Below are positions 41,286-50,583 of a stretch of 51,877 bases of DNA, one piece after another. The position numbers and the translations under genes are program-made. The stretch is from Streptosporangiaceae bacterium. Its GTDB lineage: Bacteria; Actinomycetota; Actinomycetes; Streptosporangiales; Streptosporangiaceae. How positions within the stretch are numbered: position 1 is the first letter of the stretch; each line of letters starts with the position of its first letter. The stretch spans positions 100,688-152,564 of the forward strand of contig JAFARZ010000211.1 of assembly GCA_019245115.1 (NCBI GenBank), written 5' to 3'. The notes beneath the pieces were generated by a model. The model had not been told where the DNA came from. It ran no database searches and worked only from the letters and a program-made list of their open reading frames with translations.

Positions 41286-41780
41286 CTATCCAAAGTCGGC
41301 AGCACCTGCCGTGAGGAGGGCGGTTGTGAAGTCACGGTTCAGTTCCCTGGCGCGACGGATACACTTTGCGAGTGTGCTGGGTCTGAAGACTGTCTGGAGG
41401 CGGCCCGGACCGTTGGTCTGGTTGTGTTCGTGCTGGTAGACGCGCCCGAAGTCGACTACCCACAGCCTGCCGTTCAGCTTGATGACGGTCCCGGCGCCCA
41501 CACGGCGCACCCACTTGGGAGTGACAATCTGGACGGAGGTTACGGGCGCCGCGTCGATCACCCCCGCTGTCTCCACGCTCAATGTGACGTGCCCGTCCGC
41601 GACCTCCACGCGGCATGGCCAATACCCCGCCCCCTTCTTCAGTTTGCCGTCGGCAGCGCCGGGGGCGACCGCGCAGTAGTCGTGGGAGAACGCGGTAGTC
41701 AGGGTCTTCTCCATGCGGTCAAGCGCGGGCGAGTCTTCGGCTGAGCATGATCTGGTTTGTCTAGGCATCTCAGGCGACAC
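41286..41780 (-). CDS. Unknown 164-residue protein of the type VII locus
   Basis: Two starts are possible: GTG 41780, overlapping the upstream gene by 11 bases, or ATG 41768. The middle is beta-rich (VEVADGHVTLSVETAGV; KWVRRVGAGTVIKLNGRLWV), then a helical end (KCIRRARELNRDFTTALL). No family recognised. Its position in a coupled minus-strand series with the secretion-type genes suggests a locus-specific factor. Confidence 0.6.
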   Translation of the reverse strand: MSPEMPRQTRSCSAEDSPALDRMEKTLTTAFSHDYCAVAPGAADGKLKKGAGYWPCRVEVADGHVTLSVETAGVIDAAPVTSVQIVTPKWVRRVGAGTVIKLNGRLWVVDFGRVYQHEHNQTNGPGRLQTVFRPSTLAKCIRRARELNRDFTTALLTAGAADFG

Positions 41781-42402
41781 CTTGTTTCAAAGGCACCCAG
41801 GCAGCCGCGCGTGCCAGCTCCTCGATGTCGGGCGTGGCTTGCTGCAGCCGACCCAGATCAGGGGAGCCGGTGAACATGCGCACCGCGGTGGCGAATTCGT
41901 CCGAGCGCCACGCGTAGTTCAGGTACCCGGTGACAACGTCTTTGTTGCGGGTATATGCGACCACCTTGATTCCGGCTCCGAGTTTCTCGGTAGAGAACTC
42001 CTCGATGACTGGTGGCTGCATGGTCGTCGGGTCATTGGCGTGGGTGAGTATCCGTAGTTGCTCGGACCGGTCGCCTGCGGCTTCCCAGATGCCGAAGCTC
42101 ACCATCAGGGGTGCCAGTCCGATGCGGGGCAGGTGAAGGAAGCCCATGTGCATGGCCATGTTGCTGTAGGCGTAGGCGTGTATCTCGCTGAGCATGCGCG
42201 CCATGGTCTTAATTTCACGTTTGCCGTAGGGCTGTCTTGTCCGTGACCACCACTCTTCTGCGTACAACTTGGCCCACGAATCGCGGTCGAATCCCTCGGG
42301 GAAGACCGGCTGGCAGGGGATCCAGATGTTCTGGTTGTAGGCGACGCTGATCCAGCCGTGGCGGCTTAGCTGGTAGGGCTGTGGCGGGACAGGCATTGTC
42401 AC
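41770..42402 (-). CDS. Unknown 210-residue protein of the type VII locus, with a decayed copy nearby
   Basis: GTG 42402 overlaps the stop of the gene before it (GTGA). Features: an aromatic N-terminal part (YNQNIWIPCQPVFPEGFD; WAKLYAEEWW), a helical centre and the C-terminal motif DLGRLQQATPDIEELARA repeated in the pseudogene at 40920. Probably a cytosolic factor specific to this secretion locus; function unknown. Confidence 0.62.
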   Translation of the reverse strand: MTMPVPPQPYQLSRHGWISVAYNQNIWIPCQPVFPEGFDRDSWAKLYAEEWWSRTRQPYGKREIKTMARMLSEIHAYAYSNMAMHMGFLHLPRIGLAPLMVSFGIWEAAGDRSEQLRILTHANDPTTMQPPVIEEFSTEKLGAGIKVVAYTRNKDVVTGYLNYAWRSDEFATAVRMFTGSPDLGRLQQATPDIEELARAAAWVPLKQGVA

Positions 42403-43103
42403 TCAGCTCCGTTACCGTACTGCTCATCGCGGACTGTATCGGAAGTCCAGCGGAATGTCAGCATGATCGAGTCGAACAGTTGCGCCAGAAGCTTGGCGAA
42501 CTCACCATGCGGGTTGCCGTCGCCCGGGGTGGAGAATGTGATGATGAGCCACCAGCCAGGATGGTCGGGTAGCGGCAGGATGTAGTCCACGCGCAACGTG
42601 CCGATCAGCAGGCCATTCCGGGCGTCCGCATCGGTTGTTCTCTCACTCCGGACTCCGGCTATACCATCGATAGTGACCCGGCCCGTCTCTTCTGTTTCTG
42701 CTATAAGACGGCTGATGACCTGGGCGTTATCTATGGATCGAAGCGCGGGAAGAGTTCCGCATGACACGATGAACGACGCGGGGACGACGGTGCCGTGCAC
42801 TGGTTCCGTCGGCAAGTAGAGATCCACGCCACCGGCTTGGCGGGCGTTTCGCGTCATCTCGGTCAGGCGCTGCTCGATTCTGATCCGGTACGGTGCTGCC
42901 TGATCAGGGGATACGTGGCGGGGAAGTCTGGCGAATGCCTGCTCGCTGATGTTACGGATCGCGGCCTTGGTCCCGTGCCGGATAGGTATCTTCCGCCAGC
43001 CGGGCGGCAGGACAATGGAATATCCGGTCGTAAGGCCTACGGTCCCATTAGATGGGCGCGGCTGGATGTCCGTCCCGGATAGCGGCGGTGCTTGGGGACG
43101 CAT
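42399..43103 (-). CDS. Unknown 234-residue protein of the type VII locus
   Basis: Begins with a low-complexity piece and then alternating strands and helices (YSIVLPPGWRKIPIRHG; DYILPLPDHPGWWLIITFS), a pattern seen in PsbP/Mog1-like lipid- or protein-binding folds. No signal peptide. The start is two bases after the stop of the 462-residue gene. It may be a dedicated chaperone of the secreted protein next to it, by position only. Confidence 0.6.
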   Translation of the reverse strand: MRPQAPPLSGTDIQPRPSNGTVGLTTGYSIVLPPGWRKIPIRHGTKAAIRNISEQAFARLPRHVSPDQAAPYRIRIEQRLTEMTRNARQAGGVDLYLPTEPVHGTVVPASFIVSCGTLPALRSIDNAQVISRLIAETEETGRVTIDGIAGVRSERTTDADARNGLLIGTLRVDYILPLPDHPGWWLIITFSTPGDGNPHGEFAKLLAQLFDSIMLTFRWTSDTVRDEQYGNGAE

Positions 43104-43106
43104 TCT

Positions 43107-44495
43107 TCAGCCCCCGGCCGGTGCCCAGAGGTGGTTGTTGTACCAGTGGTACAGCGGCGGGATATCTGCCTTGAGGATTGGGTCGTTGAACCAATCCAGC
43201 TCAACGCCGCCTAGCGCTGTGCCGGAGATGCCGGTGACCGATCCGGCCCCGGCACTGACGCCGGTGATAGTCAGCAGGTGTTGTGCGCGGTCGGCGTATA
43301 GGCTCAGGTCCGATATAGGTGTAGTGAATCTGTTGGCCAGCGAGATGATTCTTGCGTAATTGCTCTCTTCGCCGCCGAACGCGCCCAGGCTGGCCATAAC
43401 TTTAGCGAAGCCTGACAGCGTCGCCCCGTTCGCCAGGCTCGGCGCGAATCTGGCCACCTGGTTGGCCATCCGGACCGAGTCGGAGCCGACCTGAGCCGCC
43501 CACTTTTCAAGCATCGCCGCGCGGGGAGTCTCGTTTGCGATATCAGTAACCAGTTCCGAGGTGTAGGCGCCCCGGGCGGCGCCCTCAACCACCGGCACCA
43601 TCTTCGCAGCGACAGTGCCCGCCCAACGGCCAACCCCGAACGAGGCCAGGGCGACGGCGTCGAAGGCGAAGTCCCGCCAGGCCCCGTTCCCGGTTAGCGC
43701 GAGCACTTCCCGGCCCTCGGCGGCGAAGGCAGTCGCGACAAATGCTCCCAGGACCAGGGCGTCGACGACCACATCAAGGCCGGGAATGAATTGCGCGATG
43801 ACAAACGCGAGGACGCCCGCTATGGTCGCGGCCACTTCCAAGACCGTAGAGACATCCTTGATCGCCCATGCGACGTCACCGACCCAGTGATCGATGTGGC
43901 CGACGATTTCGCCCCAGAGGCTCTCGTGGTCGGTGAGGGAGTCGTTGCTGGCCTGGTTGATCTTGGCGGCGTAGTAGGCGGCGTGAGTGTCGCGAAGTGT
44001 GGTGGCGCGGGTCAGTAGCGCCTTTGCGGCGTCGAGTTGATCCTCGGCGTTCCGTATCGAGGAGTGGTAGTCAGCGATCTCCTGCTTCTGTATCGCGGTC
44101 AGGTTCGGGTCAGAGGGGAGCATGACCGATCGGTGAAGCTTCGCGTAGGGAACCTCGGCTTCATTCAAGGCTCGGAGGGACAGGGCCTGGGCTTGCTCCA
44201 GTTCCGGAACCCATCCGGATAGGGCGGAGGAGACCTTCTGGTATCTGGCCGCCACCGCTTGAAGAGATCCGGCGAGGCTCAGCGCTTCGGATCGGATCTT
44301 GTCGGCGTGCTGGCCCTTCTCGGTGTTATCGCTGGCGATCTTGCGCATGGCGGTGACTTGCCCGGCGATGGTCCTGGCGACCGAGGCCAGGTGGGCGGCT
44401 TCGGCGCTGACGGCTTGCGGGTCCCCCGGGACCGGGTCGGTGTCCAGGCCGAGCGGCTGCCATTGGTAGCCCGGCGGTCGTCCCATTTGTGTCAC
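43107..44495 (-). CDS. Putative type VII-secreted protein with WXG/LXG-like N-terminus
   Basis: A 462-residue protein. Residues 20-200 are a long helical region typical of WXG100/LXG-type substrates (VSAEAAHLASVARTIAG; SALSGWVPELEQAQALSLR). Residues about 215-260 are hydrophobic (VLEVAATIAGVLAFVIAQF), and the rest lacks a recognised toxin fold, ending in APAGG. Similar layouts occur in actinomycete secreted effectors. It lies 15 bases after the small WXG100-like gene, which probably forms its helical partner. Confidence 0.65.
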   Translation of the reverse strand: MTQMGRPPGYQWQPLGLDTDPVPGDPQAVSAEAAHLASVARTIAGQVTAMRKIASDNTEKGQHADKIRSEALSLAGSLQAVAARYQKVSSALSGWVPELEQAQALSLRALNEAEVPYAKLHRSVMLPSDPNLTAIQKQEIADYHSSIRNAEDQLDAAKALLTRATTLRDTHAAYYAAKINQASNDSLTDHESLWGEIVGHIDHWVGDVAWAIKDVSTVLEVAATIAGVLAFVIAQFIPGLDVVVDALVLGAFVATAFAAEGREVLALTGNGAWRDFAFDAVALASFGVGRWAGTVAAKMVPVVEGAARGAYTSELVTDIANETPRAAMLEKWAAQVGSDSVRMANQVARFAPSLANGATLSGFAKVMASLGAFGGEESNYARIISLANRFTTPISDLSLYADRAQHLLTITGVSAGAGSVTGISGTALGGVELDWFNDPILKADIPPLYHWYNNHLWAPAGG

Positions 44496-44510
44496 CCCCT
44501 GCTGTTCGCG

Positions 44511-44795
44511 CTATTTCCTGGTCAGGTCGGCTGCCAGCTGGCTGTCGGCATGGTGGAAGTCCTGCGCGGTTGTGGTGACCATGCGATCGAGGTTCCGCAT
44601 GGTGGACAGCAGCGTCTTGCGGTGGCTGGACCAGTTCCCGGCGAAGGCCCCCATGGCGCCGGTGATCGCATCAGAGCCGAACGCTGAGTTGTAGGCGCTG
44701 GCCTGGTCCTCGATGTGCTGGAACTCCCCGGTCAGGCCGTTTAAGGTGCTGTGGATCGACGCGAGCAGCTGATAATCCACCCTCAGGTCGGCCAT
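44511..44795 (-). CDS. WXG100-like protein, 94 residues
   Basis: Start ATG 44795 (GGAGG nine bases upstream). Two helices around a turn containing GNWSSHR, where the usual W-x-G reads W-S-S. Length and layout fit ESAT-6-type helical-hairpin proteins exported by type VII systems as dimers. First gene of the minus-strand series, divergent from the plus-strand WXG100-like gene and EccC-type ATPase. Confidence 0.72.
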   Translation of the reverse strand: MADLRVDYQLLASIHSTLNGLTGEFQHIEDQASAYNSAFGSDAITGAMGAFAGNWSSHRKTLLSTMRNLDRMVTTTAQDFHHADSQLAADLTRK

Positions 44796-45568
44796 TTCGT
44801 CACGTCCTCCATATGTCCGTCGCGTGCGGGTCGGGTAAGCATGTGCGCGGTCAACCACCCATACCACGCAATACAGTCTCAGCCCGGTTCAGCCACGGCA
44901 ACTTGATCCCTCAGTCGCATCATCCATTGACACGGAGATGGGATTGACCGCCGCGCCTGTTCGTATCACCGCGATTTACCAGCCTCTATCCTTGCCTTTT
45001 CGTGAAGTCGGTTCCGGAACTGCGATACGGATAAATCAGGACATGTACGTATATATCTGATCAGTCGTATTTACGGGCGGCTGCAGCCGCGATGATCGTT
45101 TGCGGTAATGTGACCTGCGTGTCCTGGCAGCAGCACGAGATCTGGATGCCGCGGCAGAAAGATCTCTTACCAATTCATTACGTATGGCTGGCAGATCGGG
45201 CGGCAGGCGGTTCGGTCGTGATCACGTTTCCAAGTAGACCAGGTGAGACACCGCGCTACCGCTGGCGATAGCCGTCGCCTTTCCCGGCCTGCGCAGCGTA
45301 AGAGGCCTGGGGAGGGCGGCATTATCGTATGCGTCTCGTCTTGCAGACAATTTACGCAAGTGCGGCATATCGGCTCCTTCCAGCAGTCCTTCCCTCTCGC
45401 ACCTGAGCGTCATTCGGATCGCGCCACTGCCCTTTCGTCACTGATTGGCTTACGCAATTCTTACCGGCCGAACCTGCTCGCGCGCCGGGGCCGTTGTATG
45501 GGGGTGCAAGGGATTTGACCGCGGGGCGGGCGGGCTCGCTCCGGCCCGATCGACAGGAAGGAACGGCC
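44796..45568. other. Divergent intergenic region of the type VII locus
   Basis: No convincing gene. It must hold the promoters of both arms. A TTGACA at 44927-44932 has no good -10 partner. A 14-base perfect palindrome lies at 45077-45090. The remaining stretches carry only short frames without ribosome binding sites. Confidence 0.5.
45077..45090. promoter_or_regulatory. 14-base perfect palindrome, possible operator
   Basis: GCGGCTGCAGCCGC is a perfect dyad in the centre of the divergent gap between the two arms of the type VII locus. It could be a regulator site; no protein is assigned. Confidence 0.35.
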
Positions 45569-45865
45569 GTGCCGAACGTGAACGTCACTTACGGGGAGAT
45601 GCAGTCCGCTGCCCGGCAGCTTCAGGCGGGCGAGCATCAGATCGAGGGGGACCTGACCAGGCTGAAGCATCTGGTGGATCAGCTCGTCGCGGGCGGGTAC
45701 GTGACGGATGCGTCTAGCCGCCAGTTCGAGGCGTCCTACACGCAGTTCCACTCGGGGGCCAGCAAGATGATTCAGGGTCTGAACGGGATGAGCCAGTATC
45801 TGGACGCCGCGGTGAAGGCGTTCCACGACACCGACGCCCAGCTCGCCGCCTCGCTCAAGCACTGA
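45569..45865 (+). CDS. WXG100-like protein (EsxA type)
   Basis: GTG 45569 with GGAAGGAA upstream gives 98 residues with two long amphipathic helices (YGEMQSAARQLQAGEHQIEG; ASYTQFHSGASKMIQGLNGM). The turn reads GGYVTDASS, so the canonical Trp-x-Gly is lost. Such proteins are exported substrates or co-factors of the type VII ATPase encoded 75 bases downstream. Confidence 0.8.
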   Translation: MPNVNVTYGEMQSAARQLQAGEHQIEGDLTRLKHLVDQLVAGGYVTDASSRQFEASYTQFHSGASKMIQGLNGMSQYLDAAVKAFHDTDAQLAASLKH

Positions 45866-45939
45866 CGCTCCCGCAGGGGATCCGCGGCCAGGGCGGGTTC
45901 CTCCGCGGACCACGTAAGGAACGGCGGAGGGGAGCGTTC

Positions 45940-48900
45940 ATGCGGGTGGCGGTGACGGTCGTTTCGCCGCCGACGGGCCAGCGGGTTGATGTGGTGATCG
46001 ACGCTGATCCGGAGACCATGGTCGGCGACGTCGCGGTGCACCTTGATCACTTTCTCCATGGGGAAGCCGCGGCCGCGGTATCGGGCGGGGCGCAGATCCT
46101 TCGGTTTCCCAGGCCGCTCACGGCACCGGCCTTCCCGGGCTCAGGCATTGCGGGCCTCGGCCCGGATGGTTTCCAGGCCATGGCGGCGGGCTACCCAGCG
46201 GCTGCCGCTGCGGCCCACACGCCGCCGCTGTTCGTCAAATATCAGCAGGTCCCGCCGGATATCTCGCTCGTCCAGTCGCCGATCCGCGACGGCGTCGTGC
46301 TTAGCATGACCGACCCGGCTGGATGCGCACGCCCCGAACCGGCCGGGGTGGCGGAGATCCGCACCTGCGGCGGCCCTGCGGCCGGGACGCTGCACCGGCT
46401 CCCGTTCGGCGAGGCTGACATCGGCGGCCCCGGCTCAGGCCGCGGCGACGGCCTGGTGACCGGCATGCCGGACATCGTGATCCCCGATCCGGCCATCCCG
46501 CCGGTGGCCTTCCGGGTGCTCATCGGCGCACGCGGTTTCCAGGTCGCACCCTACGAAGGCATCGAGGTCCTGCTGGACCGGCAGCCGCTGGAATCGGCCG
46601 CGTACTGGCGCCCCGGCCAGCAGGTCGCGATCGGTGCCACGCTGCTGGATATCACCCCCTATCAGCCGCCCGACGCGGCGCTGCGCCCGGCCGAGGACGC
46701 CGCCACGCTGGAGTTCAACCGTCCGCCCCGGCTCCTCCCGCCCGGCCACGCCGTCAAGTTCACCCTTCCGCAACCGCCGGGCCGGCCCGAACGCCGCCCG
46801 GTCCCCATCCTCATGGCGGTCGTCCCGGTGCTGCTCGGCGTGGGCATGGCGTTCTTCCTCCGGCAGGTGTACATGCTGGCCATGGCGGCGTTCAGCCCGG
46901 TCATGCTGCTCGGCTCCTATATCAGCGACCGCCGCCACGGCCGCAAATCCTACGCCCGCCAGCTCGCCGACCACCGCGACCGCAAGGCCCGCATCGAAGC
47001 CGACGCCCGCGCCGCCCTGGACGCCGAGCGCCTGCGCCGCCGCCACGACTGCCCGGACCCCGCCACCGTCTTCTCCACTGCCACCGGCCCGCGGCGCCGC
47101 CTGTGGGAACGCCGCCGCACCGACCCCGACTACCTCCTCCTCCGCGCCGGCACCGCGGACCTCCCCTCTGCCGTGGAGCTGACCGACCCCACCGCCGATG
47201 AGCACTGCAGGCGCATGTTCTGGCTGATCCCCGATGCGCCTGTGACAATCGGTTTGAACGAACGTACGGTGGCTGGTCTCGCGGGACCCGCCGACCTCCC
47301 CAGGGCGGCCGCGCGGTGGCTAGTCGCCCAGCTGGCCACCATGCACAGCCCCGAAGACGTCCAGATCTGTATCCTCACCGATGCCACCGGCCAGCCCGGG
47401 TGGGAATGGGCCCGGTGGCTGCCCCACTGCCGCCCCGCCGAAAGCCAGGACTGCACCACTCTGATCGGCACCGACGCCGAGACCGTTGCCGCCCGCATCG
47501 CCGAGCTCGTCACCATCATCTCTGCCCGCCGCAGCCATCTTCGCGATAATGGGATTGACCGGGCCAGGTTCTCGCATGATATCGTAGCGGTGTTCGATGG
47601 ATCCCGCAAGCTGCGGTCGCTGCCCGGGGCGATACAGGTCCTGCGGGATGGGCCGCAGGTCGGCGTGTACTCGATCTGCCTGGACGCTGATGAGCGGCTG
47701 CTTCCCGCCGAGTGCCAGGCCGTCGCCGCTGTCAGCCCGGACGGCACGCTGGCCGTGCAGCAGATGAATCAGCCGCCGGTTCGCGGCGTGCGGCCCGAGT
47801 ACGTTACGGCCGGGTGGTGCGAGACGCTGGCGCGGTCGATCGCCCCGGTGCGGGATATCAGCGGAGATGGTGAGGTGGCCGCGTTGCCGGGGGCGTGTCG
47901 GCTGCTGGATGTGGTCGGCCTGGAGCCGCCGTCGGCGGAGGCGGTGGTGAGCCGGTGGATCAACACCGGGCGGTCGACGTTCGCGGTGATCGGGGAGTGC
48001 TACGACGGGGCGTTCGGTATTGACCTGCGCCGGGACGGGCCGCATGGGCTGGTCGCCGGGACGACCGGGGCGGGTAAGTCGGAGCTGCTGCAGACGATCA
48101 TCGCGTCGCTGGCCGTGGCGAACCGGCCGGATGCGATGAGCTTCGTGCTGGTCGACTACAAGGGCGGCAGCGCGTTCAAGGACTGCGCCCACCTTCCGCA
48201 TGTGGTGGGCATGGTCACCGACCTGGACGCGCACCTGACCCAGCGGGCGCTCACGTCGCTGTCGGCGGAGCTGACCAGGCGGGAGCGGATCCTGGCCGCC
48301 GCCGGGGTCAAGGACATCGAGGACTACACGACCTTGCTGGACCGGGCGGCTCGCGGCGGGCGTCGCGATGCTGGCGGGGACCGGCGGGAGCCGCTGCCGC
48401 GGCTGGTGATCGTGATTGACGAGTTCGCGTCGCTGGTGCGTGATCTGCCGGAGTTTGTCGCCGGGCTGGTGGGGATCGCGCAGCGGGGCAGGTCGCTGGG
48501 GATACACCTGATCCTGGCTACCCAGCGGCCTTCAGGGGCGGTGTCGGCGGATATCCGGGCCAACACGAACCTGCGGATCGCGTTGCGGGTCACCGATGCG
48601 ACCGAGAGCGCCGATGTGATCGACGCGCCGGACGCGGCGCGGATCGCCCGGACCACGCCGGGACGCGGGTACGTGCGGCTCGGGCACGGGTCGCTGGTAC
48701 CGTTCCAGGCGGCCAGGGTCGGCGGGCCGCGGCCCGGCGCCGCTGCCGTGACCAGGCCGTGGATCGTGCCGGTGGAGTGGGGTGGCCTGGGCAAACCGGA
48801 ACTGCAGCGCCCGGCGGCGCGGCAGGACGCCGACGAGGTCACCGATCTGCGGTTGCTGGTCGGCCAAGTGCGGCGGGCCGCTGACCAGCTGCGTGTTCCA

Positions 48901-50502
48901 GGGCAGCGCAGTCCGTGGCTGGCGCCGCTGCCCTTGGTGGTGCTGCTGTCGGATATCGCTCGCCCCGGGGCTGGGAGGAGAGACGGTGGGGAGGCAGAGA
49001 CGCCGTTCGGGATAATGGATCTTCCTGGTTTGCAGCGGCAAGAGCCCGCCGTGCTCGAGCTGAGCGGGTTTTCGCATCTGATGGCGGCGGGGGCGCCGCG
49101 GTCGGGGCGGTCGCAGCTGCTGCGGGCGGTAGCGGCGTCGGTGGCGGTGAACGCGAGTGCGGCCGATGTGCACCTGTACGGGATCGACTGCGGGAACGGG
49201 GCGCTGGGGCCGGTCGCGGATCTGCCGCACTGCGGCGCGGTGGTGATGCGGACCCAGCTGGAGCGAGCCGCGCGGCTGCTGCGGCGGCTGGCAGCGGAGC
49301 TGGAGCGGCGGCAGGACCTGCTTGCTTTGGGCGGGTATGCGAGTGTCGCTGAGCAGCGGGCTGCGGTTGGGGAGGGGGAGCGGCTTCCGCGCATCGTGGT
49401 GCTGCTGGACCGGTGGGAAGGGTTTACTTCGACGCTGGGGGAGGTGGGGAACGGGGAGCTGACCGATGTGATCACCCGCATCCTGGCCGAGGGTGCCAGC
49501 GCCGGGGTGCATCTGGTGATGACCGGGGACCGGTCGCTGCTGGCCGGGCGGATCGCGGCGATGTGCGAGGACAAGCTGGTGTTCAAGCTGGCCGAGCGGG
49601 ACGACTATGCGCTGGCCGGGCTGCGGGCGCGGGAGGTGCCTTCGGATGTGCCTCCTGGACGGGCGTTCCGGGCCGGGAGCGGAGTGGAGGTGCAGGTCGC
49701 GTTGCTGGCCGAGGATGCGTCCGGGCAGGGGCAGGGTGCGGCGCTACGGGAGATCGGCGCGTGGGCTGCTGCTCTGGATTCGGATCTGCCGGGGGAGTTG
49801 CGGCCGTTCCGGGTGGATGTGCTGCCTTCGCGGATCTCGTTCGAGGAAGCGTGGGAGCTGCGGTCTGCTTCCGCGGGGGCGTTGTGGGGACTGGTCGGGG
49901 TCGGCGGGGACGAGCTGACGGCGCTCGGGCCCGACCTGTCTGAAGGAGTGCCCGCGTTCATCGTGGCCGGACCCGCGCGATCCGGGCGGTCGGCTGTGCT
50001 GGTCTCGATGACCCGGTCGTTTGTTGCTGGAGGAGCGCAGGTGGTCCTCGTGACGCCGCGTTCCTCGCCGTTGCGATCGCTGGCTGCGCTGCCGGGCGTG
50101 ATCAAGTCGTTCGAGGAGCCGGCGCTCGGCGAGGAAGAGTTCGCTGCCGCGCTCGCGGCGCTCACCGGGCCTGGCGTAGTGGTGATTGACGACGCGGACC
50201 TGGTGCTGGACTGTGAGGCGGGCGGCGAGCTGAGCCGTCTTGTCAGCCGCGGGGCCGAGCGGCCGCTGGCACTGGTGGTTGCCGGGGATAGCGAGGTTTT
50301 GGCTGGTGGGTTCGGTGGCTGGCACGTCGATGCGCGCCGCGCTCGCCGTGGTTGCCTCACCGCGCCGCAGTCCCTGCCCGAAGGCGATCTGGTGGGTGTG
50401 CGGCTCACTCACGCGCAGATCGGCCACGCGGTCAAACCTGGACGGGCGCTGTTGCATCTCGGCGATGGGAACCTGGTCACCGTGGCGGTGCCCTCTTTGT
50501 AG
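45940..50502 (+). CDS. eccC: Type VII secretion ATPase with FHA domain (EccC/EssC type)
   Basis: A 1520-residue motor protein. Residues about 1-130 form a ubiquitin-like/FHA-preceding domain, an FHA-like domain follows (about 165-250), and two membrane helices are at about 287-330 (PVPILMAVVPVLLGVGMAFF). Three FtsK/SpoIIIE-type ATPase domains come next: the first is canonical (Walker A GTTGAGKS near residue 705, Walker B VIVIDEFASL near 825). The second and third have degenerate P-loops (GAPRSGRSQ near 1050; GPARSGRSAV near 1345). It should drive export of the WXG100-like proteins encoded on both sides. No EccB, EccD or MycP gene is in the window. Confidence 0.92.
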   Translation: MRVAVTVVSPPTGQRVDVVIDADPETMVGDVAVHLDHFLHGEAAAAVSGGAQILRFPRPLTAPAFPGSGIAGLGPDGFQAMAAGYPAAAAAAHTPPLFVKYQQVPPDISLVQSPIRDGVVLSMTDPAGCARPEPAGVAEIRTCGGPAAGTLHRLPFGEADIGGPGSGRGDGLVTGMPDIVIPDPAIPPVAFRVLIGARGFQVAPYEGIEVLLDRQPLESAAYWRPGQQVAIGATLLDITPYQPPDAALRPAEDAATLEFNRPPRLLPPGHAVKFTLPQPPGRPERRPVPILMAVVPVLLGVGMAFFLRQVYMLAMAAFSPVMLLGSYISDRRHGRKSYARQLADHRDRKARIEADARAALDAERLRRRHDCPDPATVFSTATGPRRRLWERRRTDPDYLLLRAGTADLPSAVELTDPTADEHCRRMFWLIPDAPVTIGLNERTVAGLAGPADLPRAAARWLVAQLATMHSPEDVQICILTDATGQPGWEWARWLPHCRPAESQDCTTLIGTDAETVAARIAELVTIISARRSHLRDNGIDRARFSHDIVAVFDGSRKLRSLPGAIQVLRDGPQVGVYSICLDADERLLPAECQAVAAVSPDGTLAVQQMNQPPVRGVRPEYVTAGWCETLARSIAPVRDISGDGEVAALPGACRLLDVVGLEPPSAEAVVSRWINTGRSTFAVIGECYDGAFGIDLRRDGPHGLVAGTTGAGKSELLQTIIASLAVANRPDAMSFVLVDYKGGSAFKDCAHLPHVVGMVTDLDAHLTQRALTSLSAELTRRERILAAAGVKDIEDYTTLLDRAARGGRRDAGGDRREPLPRLVIVIDEFASLVRDLPEFVAGLVGIAQRGRSLGIHLILATQRPSGAVSADIRANTNLRIALRVTDATESADVIDAPDAARIARTTPGRGYVRLGHGSLVPFQAARVGGPRPGAAAVTRPWIVPVEWGGLGKPELQRPAARQDADEVTDLRLLVGQVRRAADQLRVPGQRSPWLAPLPLVVLLSDIARPGAGRRDGGEAETPFGIMDLPGLQRQEPAVLELSGFSHLMAAGAPRSGRSQLLRAVAASVAVNASAADVHLYGIDCGNGALGPVADLPHCGAVVMRTQLERAARLLRRLAAELERRQDLLALGGYASVAEQRAAVGEGERLPRIVVLLDRWEGFTSTLGEVGNGELTDVITRILAEGASAGVHLVMTGDRSLLAGRIAAMCEDKLVFKLAERDDYALAGLRAREVPSDVPPGRAFRAGSGVEVQVALLAEDASGQGQGAALREIGAWAAALDSDLPGELRPFRVDVLPSRISFEEAWELRSASAGALWGLVGVGGDELTALGPDLSEGVPAFIVAGPARSGRSAVLVSMTRSFVAGGAQVVLVTPRSSPLRSLAALPGVIKSFEEPALGEEEFAAALAALTGPGVVVIDDADLVLDCEAGGELSRLVSRGAERPLALVVAGDSEVLAGGFGGWHVDARRARRGCLTAPQSLPEGDLVGVRLTHAQIGHAVKPGRALLHLGDGNLVTVAVPSL

Positions 50503-50532
50503 ATCGGCGATAGCAAGGGCACTTCTTGTGGC

Positions 50533-50572
50533 AAGCCGTTGCGTTTCGCAACATTGCCAAAAGCAACGGCTT
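50533..50572. promoter_or_regulatory. Inverted repeat between ATPase gene and HNH gene
   Basis: AAGCCGTTGC (50533-50542) and GCAACGGCTT (50563-50572) are perfect 10-base inverted repeats around a 20-base loop that contains a smaller dyad TTGCG/CGCAA. It lies 30 bases after the ATPase stop and 11 bases before the HNH start, so it could end the first transcript or be an operator of the second. Confidence 0.6.
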
Positions 50573-50583
50573 ACCATTTCTCC

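Noticed and set aside
47320..48507. 395-codon open frame antisense to the EccC-type ATPase
   Set aside because: Shadow of the first FtsK domain; composition rich in Arg, Gln and His without domain signals.
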